Assembly (NCBI RefSeq): GCF_035762065.1
Contig: NZ_DASTPW010000050.1
Span: 62,001-126,000 of the forward strand
DNA from: Methylibium sp035762065
Lineage (GTDB): Bacteria > Pseudomonadota > Gammaproteobacteria > Burkholderiales > Burkholderiaceae_C
DNA length: 64,000 nt
Reading direction: 5' to 3'
Numbering within the stretch: position 1 is the first letter of the stretch; the number at the start of each line of letters is the position of its first letter. The notes beneath the pieces were generated by a model. The model was not told the origin of the DNA. It saw nothing but the letters and a program-made list of their open reading frames with translations, and did not search any database. Of the stretch, positions 1 through 8,700 are shown in pieces. The position numbers were made by a program, and so were the translations under genes.

Positions 1-1
1 C

Positions 2-952
2 TCGAGCGAGCGCGAGGCGCTGGTCGCGGCGCTGAACGGCGTGCTCGGCGACCACCTCCATGCGAGCGCCAATCCGCTCGCCGTCACCATGGCGCTGCGC
101 AGCGCCGGGCGCGCGCTGCGCCTGCAGCCGGCGTCGCTCGCCGCGGTGCTGCGCCACCCGGGCGACCGGCTCGCGGTGTTCGTTCACGGGCTGTGCATGA
201 ACGACCTGCAATGGCGTCACGAAGGCCACGACCACGGCGCGGCGCTCGCGCGCGACCTGGGCGTCACGCCGGTCTACCTCCACTACAACAGCGGCCGCGC
301 GATCGCCGACAACGGCCTCGCCTTCGCGCTGAAGATGCAGGCGCTGGTCGCGGCCTGGCCGCTGCCGCTGCGCGAGCTGAGCATCGTCGGGCACAGCATG
401 GGCGGGCTGGTGGCGCGCAGCGCGATCGAGCAGGCCCGGCGCGCCGGCCAGCCCTGGGCGAGCCGGCTGGACCGGCTGGTCTTCCTCGGCACGCCGCACC
501 ACGGCGCGCCGCTGGAGCGCGGCGGCCACTGGATCGACCTGCTGCTCGAGACGAACGCCTACAGCGCGCCGTTCGCCCGGCTCGCGCGCCTGCGCAGCGC
601 GGGCATCACCGACCTGCGCCACGGCACGCTGCTGCCGCCGCCCGCGGGCGAGCCGGCGCGCGATCGCTTCGCCGACGCCCCCGAGCGCGAGCCGTTGCCG
701 CTGCCCGCCGGCGTCGCGTGCCACGCGCTTGCCGGCACGCTGCGCGGCGACCTGCGCAGCCGGCTGCTCGGCGACGGCCTCGTGCCGCTGGACAGCGCGC
801 TCGGCCGCCACGACGACCCGCGCCAAGCGCTCGCCTTCGACGCCGATCGGCAGTGGATCGGCGCCGAGCTCGGGCACCTGCAGATGCTCGGCGACCCGCG
901 CGCCTACCGCCGGCTGCGGCAGTGGTTCGCGGCGCCGCTGCGCCGCGGCTGA
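2..952 (+). CDS. Alpha/beta hydrolase (esterase/lipase-like), 5' end outside the window
   Basis: The reading frame is open from base 2, so the true start lies upstream; about 316 codons are visible. The GHSMGG nucleophile elbow lies near 389-406, preceded by a typical beta-strand (LSIVGHS). The oxyanion-side HG dipeptide occurs in FVHGLCMND near 180-205. The segment LLGDGLVPLDSALG can supply the acid, and LGHLQMLGDP near the C-terminus the histidine, so the catalytic triad looks complete. The layout resembles PGAP1-like or lipase-like hydrolases that bacteria often annotate as alpha/beta hydrolases of unknown substrate. There is no signal peptide in the visible part. The GST gene that follows is on the opposite strand, ending 9 bp away. 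Substrate cannot be told from the sequence. Confidence 0.8.
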   Translation, partial: SSEREALVAALNGVLGDHLHASANPLAVTMALRSAGRALRLQPASLAAVLRHPGDRLAVFVHGLCMNDLQWRHEGHDHGAALARDLGVTPVYLHYNSGRAIADNGLAFALKMQALVAAWPLPLRELSIVGHSMGGLVARSAIEQARRAGQPWASRLDRLVFLGTPHHGAPLERGGHWIDLLLETNAYSAPFARLARLRSAGITDLRHGTLLPPPAGEPARDRFADAPEREPLPLPAGVACHALAGTLRGDLRSRLLGDGLVPLDSALGRHDDPRQALAFDADRQWIGAELGHLQMLGDPRAYRRLRQWFAAPLRRG

Positions 953-961
953 GGCGCCGGT

Positions 962-1612
962 TCAGCCGCCGGCGGCCAGCGCCGCTTCGGCCTTCTTGCG
1001 GTCGGCGCTGACCTTCTGCGCCGCAGGGCGCTGCTCGATCGTCCTGACGTAGCTCTTCCAGTCGATGCCGGCGGCCGTCAGCAGGTCGCTGCCGTAGACC
1101 AGCTTCGTCGCGAGCCCCGCCAGCGGCAGGTGCACGAAGGCCGCGCAATCGGCCAGCGTGAAGCTGCTGCCGCCGATGTAGGGCTCGAAGCGCGCGAGCT
1201 GCTTCACCGCGGCGATCGCCTGCTCGATCTGCGGCTTCACCCGCTCGACGTACTTCTCCGGCAGCGGCGAGCGGAAGAAGGCCTGCGGATAGAGCTGGCG
1301 CACCGCGAGCTCCAGGTGCGTCTCGAGGAAGACGTTCAGCTCGCGGATCTTCGCGGCCTGCCAGGGATCGGCGGGCAGCAGCGGCGGGTTCGGATGCGTC
1401 GCCTCGATCCACTCGACGATCGCGCTGCTTTCGGCGAGCGGCCCCTGCGGCGTCTCCAGGAACGGGATCTTCGCGAGCGGCGAACTCGCGCGCACCGCGT
1501 CGCCGAGGCCGGTCTTGACCGTCTTTTCCTCGAAGGCGATGCCCTTTTCGAGCAGCACCAGCTTGACCTTGTTGTAGTAGTTCGAAAGCGAAAAGCCGCA
1601 CAGCGTGATCAT
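962..1612 (-). CDS. Glutathione S-transferase family protein
   Basis: A 216-residue cytosolic protein with the two GST parts: an N-terminal thioredoxin-like domain (MITLCGFSLSNYYNKVKLVL, then KIPFLETPQG and the glutathione-contacting AESSAIVEWIE), and an all-helical C-terminal domain with the SFTLADCAAF segment typical of the family. The start ATG is supported by an AGGAGG-type ribosome site 8-10 bases upstream. It probably conjugates or reduces small electrophiles with glutathione; the substrate is unknown. It is divergent from rfaE2, with 78 bp between the two starts. A second, unrelated-looking GST lies at 46871-47494. Confidence 0.85.
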   Translation of the reverse strand: MITLCGFSLSNYYNKVKLVLLEKGIAFEEKTVKTGLGDAVRASSPLAKIPFLETPQGPLAESSAIVEWIEATHPNPPLLPADPWQAAKIRELNVFLETHLELAVRQLYPQAFFRSPLPEKYVERVKPQIEQAIAAVKQLARFEPYIGGSSFTLADCAAFVHLPLAGLATKLVYGSDLLTAAGIDWKSYVRTIEQRPAAQKVSADRKKAEAALAAGG

Positions 1613-1690
1613 CGGAGGCGCCTCCTGACAAGACGCGGCATCGTCGTCGATGGCCCGCGGCCTCGTTGACGCGACGGCGACAATCCCGCG

Positions 1691-2167
1691 ATGCCGGCCG
1701 ACTTCCTCGACAAGCTCTGTGCGCCGCAGGCGCTCGATGCGCGCATCGCCGCGCTGCCGCGCCCGCGGGTGTTCACCAACGGCGTGTTCGACATCCTGCA
1801 CCGCGGCCACGTCAGTTACCTCGCCGAGGCGCGTGCGCTCGGCGCCAGCCTGGTCGTCGGCCTGAACAGCGATGCGTCGGCCCGCGGCCTGGGCAAGGGG
1901 CCGGACCGGCCGCTGAACGCCGAGGCGGATCGCGCCGCGGTGCTGGCCGCGCTGCAAAGCGTGAGCCTCGTCGTGCTGTTCGACGAGCCGACGCCGCTGG
2001 CGCTGCTCGGGCGCGTGCGGCCCGAGCTCTACGTCAAGGGCGGCGACTACGACATGGAGACGCTCGCCGAGACCACGCTGGTGCGCGGCTGGGGCGGCCG
2101 CTCGCTGTCGATCCCCTTCGTCGAGGGCTACTCGACGACCTCGCTGGTCCGGCGCATCCGCGGCTGA
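1691..2167 (+). CDS. rfaE2: D-glycero-beta-D-manno-heptose 1-phosphate adenylyltransferase
   Basis: A 158-residue cytidylyltransferase-fold enzyme. The TNGVFDILHRGH motif at about residues 29-40 holds the nucleotidyltransferase HxGH signature (H37, H40). GLNSDASARGLGKGPDRP and the C-terminal STTSLVRRI segment match the family. It transfers AMP to heptose-1-phosphate to make ADP-heptose for the lipopolysaccharide inner core. In enterobacteria this activity is the C-terminal half of HldE; here it is a stand-alone gene, as is usual in betaproteobacteria. The kinase partner (RfaE1) is not in the window. The rhombosortase gene on the other strand ends 4 bp after this stop. Confidence 0.93.
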   Translation: MPADFLDKLCAPQALDARIAALPRPRVFTNGVFDILHRGHVSYLAEARALGASLVVGLNSDASARGLGKGPDRPLNAEADRAAVLAALQSVSLVVLFDEPTPLALLGRVRPELYVKGGDYDMETLAETTLVRGWGGRSLSIPFVEGYSTTSLVRRIRG

Positions 2168-2171
2168 GGCC

Positions 2172-2780
2172 TCAGGAGCGCAGGCGCCGCAGCGCGACGA
2201 TCGCCAGCGCCAGCAGCGCGCCGGCCGCCGCGCCGGTCGCATGCGCGATCGGCGCCGTCGCGAAATCGGCACCGGGCGGATGCGCGAGCGGGCCGCGCCA
2301 CGGCGTCTCGCTCAGCACTTTCGCGCACAGCAGCGCGGCCGTCGCGGTGCCGAGCCGCCGGTCGCGCGACGCCTCGCGCGCGACCAGCTCGACCGCGATC
2401 ACCGCGACGCCCGCATGCAGCACCCCCGAGAGCCCGCCGTAGCAGGCGAGCGCCGGCATCGCGAGCAAGCACCAGTGCGTCGGCGGCCACGCCAGCAGCC
2501 AGGCGAGCGCCGCGCCGGGCGGCAGGCGTGCCGCGATGCCGAAGGCCGCGATCAGCGCGGCGCCGGCCAGGTTCGCGAGCAGGTGCGACCGGCTCAGATG
2601 CACCCAGGCCGCGGTCCAGGCGCGCTGCGGCTGGTCGAGCACAAGTTCGGGCTTCCAGGCCAGCGCATCAAGCCGACCGGGCGCAAGGAAGAACACCGCC
2701 GCAGCCGGCAGCGCCAGCAGCGCGGCGACGGCGAGCCACGCCAGCGCGCCGCGCCGGTCCGCCTCAGCCGAAGACGGCAC
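2172..2780 (-). CDS. rrtA: Rhombosortase (rhomboid-family intramembrane serine protease)
   Basis: About 202 residues from a GTG start that overlaps the last 17 bases of glnE; no better start or clear ribosome site is visible. It is strongly hydrophobic, with about six membrane segments. Rhomboid hallmarks are present: W-V-H-L-S-R-S-H-L-L-A-N at about residues 59-70, the serine motif GGLSG with Ser118 in CYGGLSGVLHAG, and the second catalytic residue His180 in PIAHATGAAAG. The short form, the HLSxSHxxxN block and the HAxG ending fit the rhombosortase branch rather than general rhomboids. Rhombosortases recognise a C-terminal GlyGly-CTERM signal on exported proteins, and a matching tail is present on the S8 protease at 36061-38031. 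Rhomboid membership is clear; the rhombosortase assignment is good but rests on pattern reading. Confidence 0.8.
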   Translation of the reverse strand: MPSSAEADRRGALAWLAVAALLALPAAAVFFLAPGRLDALAWKPELVLDQPQRAWTAAWVHLSRSHLLANLAGAALIAAFGIAARLPPGAALAWLLAWPPTHWCLLAMPALACYGGLSGVLHAGVAVIAVELVAREASRDRRLGTATAALLCAKVLSETPWRGPLAHPPGADFATAPIAHATGAAAGALLALAIVALRRLRS

Positions 2781-5643
2781 GCGTGAGCGCGCGCACCGCC
2801 GCGCGCTCGCCGGCAAAGGCGTCGCCTTCGAAGGCCGTCGGCCGTTCGTCGAGCCGCGCGCGGTGCTGCGCGCGGCGCAGTTCGCGATAGGCCGCGGCCG
2901 CGGCCTCGCCGACGCCGGCCGGCAGCAGCCCGAGCGCCTCGGCGCGCTGCAGCAGCGCGATGTTGCCGGCGTCCTCCTGCAGCGTCGGCTGCGCGGCGCT
3001 GTGCGCGAGCACCAGTGCCTGCACGGCGAATTCGACATCCATCATCCCGCCGTCGCCGTGCTTCACGTCGAAGCGGCCCGCGGGCACCGGATGGGCGGCG
3101 GCGACGCGCGCGCGCATCGTGCGGATCTCGTCGCGCAGCGCGGCGGCGTCGCGCGTGGCGGTCAGCACCGCGCGGCGCACCGCCTCGACGCGCGGCGCCA
3201 GCCCCGCGTCCCCGGCGCACCAGCGCGCCCGCGTGATCGCCTGGTGTTCCCAGGTCCATGCGGTGTTGCCGCCGCGGCCGGTCTGGTAGCGCTCGAAGGC
3301 GTCGATCGAGGTGACCAGCAGCCCGGAATTGCCGTTCGGGCGCAGCGCGGTGTCGATGTCGAACAGCTCGCCGGCCGCGGTGCGCAGCGTGAGCCAGGTG
3401 ATCAGCTTGCGGCCGAAGGCGCCGTAGACCTCGGCGGCGCGGTCGGCATCCTCGCCCTCGTCGTGCGCGAACAGGAAGACCACATCCAAGTCGGATCCGT
3501 AGCCCAGCTCCTTGCCGCCGAGCTTGCCGTAGGCCACCACCGCGAAGCGCGGACTGGCGCGGTGGCGCTGGCGCAGGTGCGGCCAGGCCCAGCGGATCGC
3601 GCAGTCGAGCGTCGCGTCGGCCAGCGCCGAAAGGTCGTCGGCGACCTGCTCCACCGTCAGCACGCCTTCGACGTCGCGCACCAGCGTGCGGAACACCTCG
3701 GCGTGGTGCGCGCGGCGCAGCGTGTCAAGCAGGGCCTCCTCGTCGGCCTGGCCGCCGCGCATCCAGGCGCCGTGGCGGTCGTCGAGCTCGCGCAGGAAGG
3801 CGCCGCGATCGAAGCGGCCTTCGAGGCTGCGGCGGTCGGCCAGCTCGTCGATCACGCCGGGATGGCGCATCAGGTAGCGCATCGGCCATTTCGCGAGGCC
3901 GAGCAGGCGCAGCAGACGCGCGAGCACCTCGGGCCGCTCCGCGAGCAGTGCGAGGTAGCTCTCGCGCCGCAACAGCGGCTCGATCCAGTCGATGAACTGA
4001 CGCACCCCCCCGTTGCCGCTTTGCGGCTCCCCCGTGGCACCGGAGGGACCACTTGGTGGCCCCTGGGGGCGCCCCGAGCGGTCCGGCAAAGCCGGATCCG
4101 TCGCGGCCGCTGGGTTGACTGCGCACATCGCTGCGTCGTCGCTTTCTCCCGTGATCTGCGCCGCACGAGCAATCAGCCTCGCGAGCCGTGTGCGCGACTC
4201 GTCCTTGAGCGCCTTGACACGCGGACTTGCACAGAACGTGCGGAGGCGCTCGCGAACGTCTTGAGGCATGCGCTCGAGGAAGCCCTCGCTGTCGAGCGAG
4301 GGCTGCATGCCGCCGCAGCCACGGCAGCCACTGATCGCGGTCGTGGCGCGGCCGTCGTGCAGCAGCGCGTCGAACTCGTTGGCGACGAACTCGCGATGGG
4401 TGCAGAGCTGGTCGAGCAGCCCGCAGGTCGGGTCGGCGCAGCCAAAGCCGAACGAATGCGCGGTCCACGCGAGGTCGGCGTCCTCGGTCGGCAGCAGGTG
4501 CGTCTGGCGGTCGTCGAGGTACTGGATGCGGTGTTCGAGCCGGCGCAGGAAGCGGTAGGCCTCGGCCAGGCGCGTCGCGGTCTCGGGCTTCATCACGCCG
4601 CAGGCGACCAGCCGCTCGAGCGCCGAGAGCGTCGTGCGCGTGCGCAGCTCGGGGAAGTGGCCGCCGCGCACCACCTGCAGCACCTGCACGATGAATTCGA
4701 TCTCGCGGATGCCGCCGCGCGAGAGCTTCACGTCGTTCGCGCGCTCGGGCCGGCCGGCGGCACGGCGTGCGGCTTCCTCGCGGATCTTGCGGTGCAGCTG
4801 CCGCAGCGACTCGAACACGCCGTAGTCGAGGTAGCGGCGGTAGACGAAGGGCACGATCGCCGCGCGCAGGCCGAGCGCCTCGCCGTTGCTCATGGCCGCG
4901 GCCGGCGCGACGACGCGGCTCTTCAGCCACGCGAAGCGCTCCCACTCGCGGCCCTGCACCAGGAAGTACTCCTCCAGCATCGCGAGGCTCACCGCCGGCG
5001 GGCCCGAGGCCCCGTTCGGCCGCAGCGCGAGATCGACGCGGAACACCTGGCCGTCGTCGCCCACCTCGCCGATCAGCGCGTGCAGCGTGCGCGCGACCTG
5101 GGCGAAGTACTCGTGGTTCGTCACCACGCCGGCGCCGTTCGCGGCGCCCGCGGTCTGGCCGTCCTCGTCGTAGACGTAGACGAGGTCGATGTCGGACGAC
5201 ACGTTCAGCTCGCGCGCGCCGAGCTTGCCCATGCCCACGACCCAGAAGGCCGCGCGCCCGCCGTCGGCACGCCGCGGCGCGCCGTACCTGGCGTCGTGCT
5301 GCGCGAAGGCTGCGTGCAACGCGCGGTCGAGCGTCACTTCGGCCAGCGCGGTCATCGTGTGCACGATCGCCTCGAGCGGCGCCGCGCGCTCGACGTCCTC
5401 GACCGCCAGCCGCTCGAGCACCACATGCCGCGCGATGCGCAAGGCCGCGGCGAGGTCGCGGCCGCGGCCCTGCAGCCGGTCGATCAGCGCGCCGATCGCC
5501 TCGCGCGGCAACGGCAGCGCCGCGTCGGCCGCGAGCAGCGCGAGCTCGTCCGGATAGCGCCGCCGCACCCGCTGCACGAAGCGCGAGTGCTCGGCGCGCG
5601 CGCTGCGCGCATCGACGACGGGCCCGGTGCTCGGCTCGGCCAT
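2764..5643 (-). CDS. glnE: Bifunctional glutamine-synthetase adenylyltransferase/adenylyl-removing enzyme
   Basis: A 959-residue protein with two nucleotidyltransferase domains. The N-terminal adenylyl-removing domain carries VGMGKLGARELNVSSDIDL; the C-terminal adenylylating domain carries VVAYGKLGGKELGYGSDLDV. It adds AMP to, or removes it from, glutamine synthetase under control of PII protein and glutamine. The length matches the usual ~950 residues. Between the domains, after RLIARAAQI and before RQFIDWIEPLL, lies a Pro/Gly/Ser-rich insert of about 40 residues. It is encoded by the dispersed repeat at 4003-4125 and keeps the frame open. The start ATG is the only good one near the divergent yhdP promoter region. 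The rhombosortase gene overlaps the 3' end. Confidence 0.95.
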   Translation of the reverse strand: MAEPSTGPVVDARSARAEHSRFVQRVRRRYPDELALLAADAALPLPREAIGALIDRLQGRGRDLAAALRIARHVVLERLAVEDVERAAPLEAIVHTMTALAEVTLDRALHAAFAQHDARYGAPRRADGGRAAFWVVGMGKLGARELNVSSDIDLVYVYDEDGQTAGAANGAGVVTNHEYFAQVARTLHALIGEVGDDGQVFRVDLALRPNGASGPPAVSLAMLEEYFLVQGREWERFAWLKSRVVAPAAAMSNGEALGLRAAIVPFVYRRYLDYGVFESLRQLHRKIREEAARRAAGRPERANDVKLSRGGIREIEFIVQVLQVVRGGHFPELRTRTTLSALERLVACGVMKPETATRLAEAYRFLRRLEHRIQYLDDRQTHLLPTEDADLAWTAHSFGFGCADPTCGLLDQLCTHREFVANEFDALLHDGRATTAISGCRGCGGMQPSLDSEGFLERMPQDVRERLRTFCASPRVKALKDESRTRLARLIARAAQITGESDDAAMCAVNPAAATDPALPDRSGRPQGPPSGPSGATGEPQSGNGGVRQFIDWIEPLLRRESYLALLAERPEVLARLLRLLGLAKWPMRYLMRHPGVIDELADRRSLEGRFDRGAFLRELDDRHGAWMRGGQADEEALLDTLRRAHHAEVFRTLVRDVEGVLTVEQVADDLSALADATLDCAIRWAWPHLRQRHRASPRFAVVAYGKLGGKELGYGSDLDVVFLFAHDEGEDADRAAEVYGAFGRKLITWLTLRTAAGELFDIDTALRPNGNSGLLVTSIDAFERYQTGRGGNTAWTWEHQAITRARWCAGDAGLAPRVEAVRRAVLTATRDAAALRDEIRTMRARVAAAHPVPAGRFDVKHGDGGMMDVEFAVQALVLAHSAAQPTLQEDAGNIALLQRAEALGLLPAGVGEAAAAAYRELRRAQHRARLDERPTAFEGDAFAGERAAVRALTRAVFG
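4003..4125 (+). repeat. Dispersed palindromic repeat, copy A, in frame inside glnE
   Basis: This stretch has the same order of blocks as the intergenic copies at 23787, 30739/30806, 40960 and 49710: a C-rich CCCGTTGC end, a GGCGCCCC-type centre, then GCCGGATCCG. It is closest to the copy at 40960-41062, with which it shares extra bases (a CCACNTNGTGGCCC-like inner stem). Read on the minus strand it adds about 40 residues to GlnE without a stop (ATDPALPDRSGRPQ and onward). It lies in the opposite orientation to glnE transcription, unlike the intergenic copies relative to their upstream genes. Confidence 0.75.
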
Positions 5644-5791
5644 GGCAGCGTTCGCGCGCCTTCGGTGTGCTACGGTCCCGGCAGGCCGGCCGGGCGGCGC
5701 GGTGCCGATGCAGCGCAGGCCGCGCCGCAAGCGACGCGATCCGCGAAGCCGCCCGCCGCGCGCCGGCCGAGCCCCCGGTCCATCCACACCG

Positions 5792-8700
5792 ATGAAGTCA
5801 GACGTTCCAGCCGCTGCTGCCGTGCCGAAGCCGCGTCGGCGCGTGCTGGCCGGGCTTGCTTGGGCGTCGCGCGCCGCGCTCGTGCTCGCGGCGCTGCTGG
5901 CGATCTCGATCTGTGTCGCATGGCTCGTCTTGCAGTGGGCGATTCTGCCGCGCATCGAACATTGGCGTCCCGAGCTGGAACGCCGCGCGACGGCCGCACT
6001 CGGGGTCGAAGTGCGCATCGGCGCGGTCGAAATCACGGACGCCGGATCGCCGTGGCGCTGGGCCCGCGCGATCGAGCTGCGCGACGTGCGGCTTTTGCAG
6101 CCGGCCGCCGCGACCGGCGCCGAGCCGCCCGCGCTCGCCTTGCCGCGGGTGCGTGCCGCGCTGTCGCCGGCGTCCCTGCTGCCCGGCTGGGACGGCCGCT
6201 GGCGCCTGCGCTTCGACCAGCTGCTGGTCGAAGGTGCCGAGCTGTCCGTGCGCCGCGAGCGCGACGGCCGCATCCTCGTCGCCGGCTTCGAGCCGGGGCC
6301 GTCGCAGGGCGGCGACGAAGGTGCCGCGGCCGACTGGTTCTTCAGCCAGCACGAAGTCGCGATCCGCCACGGCCGCGTCACCTGGACCGACGCGCTGCGC
6401 GCCAACGAGCCGCTGGTGCTGGAGCAGGTCGATCTGGTGGTGCGCAACGGCGTGCGCCGGCATCGGCTGCGCCTCGACGCGACGCCGCCGGCCGCCTGGG
6501 GCGAACGCCTGTCGCTGCGCGGCGAATTCGTGCAGCCGCTGTTCGGCGCCATCGCCGGCTGGGGCGAGCCGGGCCGCGCCGGCAGCACCACGGCGCTGCT
6601 CGCGCGGCCCGGCGACTGGCGCCGCTGGCGCGGCCAGCTGTATGCGGAGCTGCCGGCCTTCGACGTCGCGCCGCTGCGCGCGCACGTCGCGCTGCCGATC
6701 GACTGGCTGCAGGGCCGCGGCGCGCTGCGCGCCTGGATCGACGTGAAGCGCGGCACGCCCGACGCCGCGACGCTGGACCTCGCGTTGCGCGACGTGGCGG
6801 TGCAGGCGGCCGGCGCCGCCGAGCCGCTGGCCTTCGCGCGCGTCGAGGGCCGGCTCGGCGCGCGGCTCGTCGGCGGCGGCCCGTCCGCGCCGCGACCTGC
6901 GCTCGCCGCCCCGGCCGACGAGCCGGCGCCGTGGCGCGGCCCGGTGCGGGCCGAGCTGCGCAGCCGCGGCTTCGCGTTCGAGACGGCCGACGGCCTCGTC
7001 TGGCCGCCGGCCGACTTCGACCTCGACGCCCGCTTCGATGCCGAGGGCCGGCTCGCCGGCGGCGCGCTGAAGGCGCCCCGGCTCGACCTCGGCCTGCTCG
7101 CGAAGGCGTTCGAGCGCCTGCCGGCAGCCTGGGTCGGCGCCGAGGCGCACGCGGCGGTCGCGGCGCTCGGGCTCGAAGGCATCGCGCGCGGCCTCGACGC
7201 GCGCTGGCAGGGGCCGCTCGCCGCGCCGCAGAGCTACGCGCTGAAGGGCCGCATCGAAGGGCTGGCGCTGGCGGCGGCGAGCCGCGGCGAGCCGGACGCG
7301 CTCGAGCTCGAGCGCCCGGGCGTGCGGCGGCTCGACGTGCAATTCGACGCCACCGAAGCCGGCGGCGAAGCGCAGCTCGCGATGAAGCAGGGCGAGCTCG
7401 ACCTGCCCGGCGTGTTCGACGCCGAGCGCCTGCCCTTCGACCGCCTCGAAGGCCGCCTGAAGTGGCTGCGCACCGCGGGCCGCGACGGCCGGCCCGAGGC
7501 GTTCGACCTGCGCGCGAGCGACTGGCGGTTTGCGAACGCCGACGCGCAAGGCGAGCTGCAGGCGCGCTGGCAGCGCAACGCCGCGACTTCGGCGCTCGGG
7601 CTGCTCAATCTGAGCGGCAACCTCGCGCGCCTGGAGGCGCTCGCGATCCCGCGCTGGCTGCCGGCGCGGCTGCCGGCGGACCTGCGCGGCTACCTGTCGC
7701 GCGCGATCCAGGGCGGCGGCCTGCGCGCGGTCGATGTGCGGCTCAAGGGCGACCTGCGCGATTTCCCCTTCGCCGCGAGCGCGCCGCCTGCGCGCAAGCC
7801 GCTCGCGTCGAAGGGCGAGTTCCGGGTGGCCGCGCAGCTCGACGGCGTGCAGTTCGCCTACCAGCCCGGCGCGCCCGACTGGGATCCGAAGGACCCGCGC
7901 GCCGACCGCCCCTGGCCCGCGTTCACCGACATCAAGGGCGAGCTGATCTTCGAGCGGCAATCGCTGGAGCTGCGCCGGCTGCAGGGCCGGCTCGCGGGCG
8001 TCGGCAGCGGCGGCTTCGAGCTGAGCGGCGTGAAGGGCGGCATCCGCGACCTGATGCAGGGCGCGACGCTGCTGCTCGAAGGCAGCGGGCGCGGGCCGCT
8101 GGCCGATGCGCTGGCCTACGTCCAGGCGACGCCGATCGAGCGCTGGACCGGCGGCGTGCTCGCGCAGGCGCAGGCGCCGCCGCAGCGGGCCGCGGCGCCG
8201 CTGGAGCTGCAGCTCGCGCTCGAACTGCCGCTCGCCGACATCGACGCGAGCAAGGTCCGTGGCCAGGTGCTGCTGGCCGGCAACGACCTGCGGCTCAAGC
8301 CCGAGCTCCCGGTGCTCGGCAACGCCCGCGCGCGCGTCGATTTCACCGAGCAGGGCTTCCGGCTGGCCGGCGGCGCGCGACTGCTCGGCGGCGATGCCAC
8401 GGTCGACGGCGGCAGCGCGGCGGACGGCAGCGGCGTGCGGCTGGCGATCCAGGGCAACGCGAGCATCGACGGCCTGCGCCGCTTCCTCGGCACGAGCGGC
8501 GGGGCCGAGCCGCCGGCGGCCGGCCGCGGGCCGGCGCCGCTCGCGCTGCTGAGCGGCCAGGCGGCCTACAAGCTCGCGCTCGGCTTCCCGCGCGGCCAGC
8601 CCGAGTGGCTGCTGACGAGCAACCTCGTCGGCACCGCGATCGACGCGCCCGCGCCGCTGCGCAAGAGCGCCGAGGCCAGCCTGCCCCTGCAAGTGCGGCT

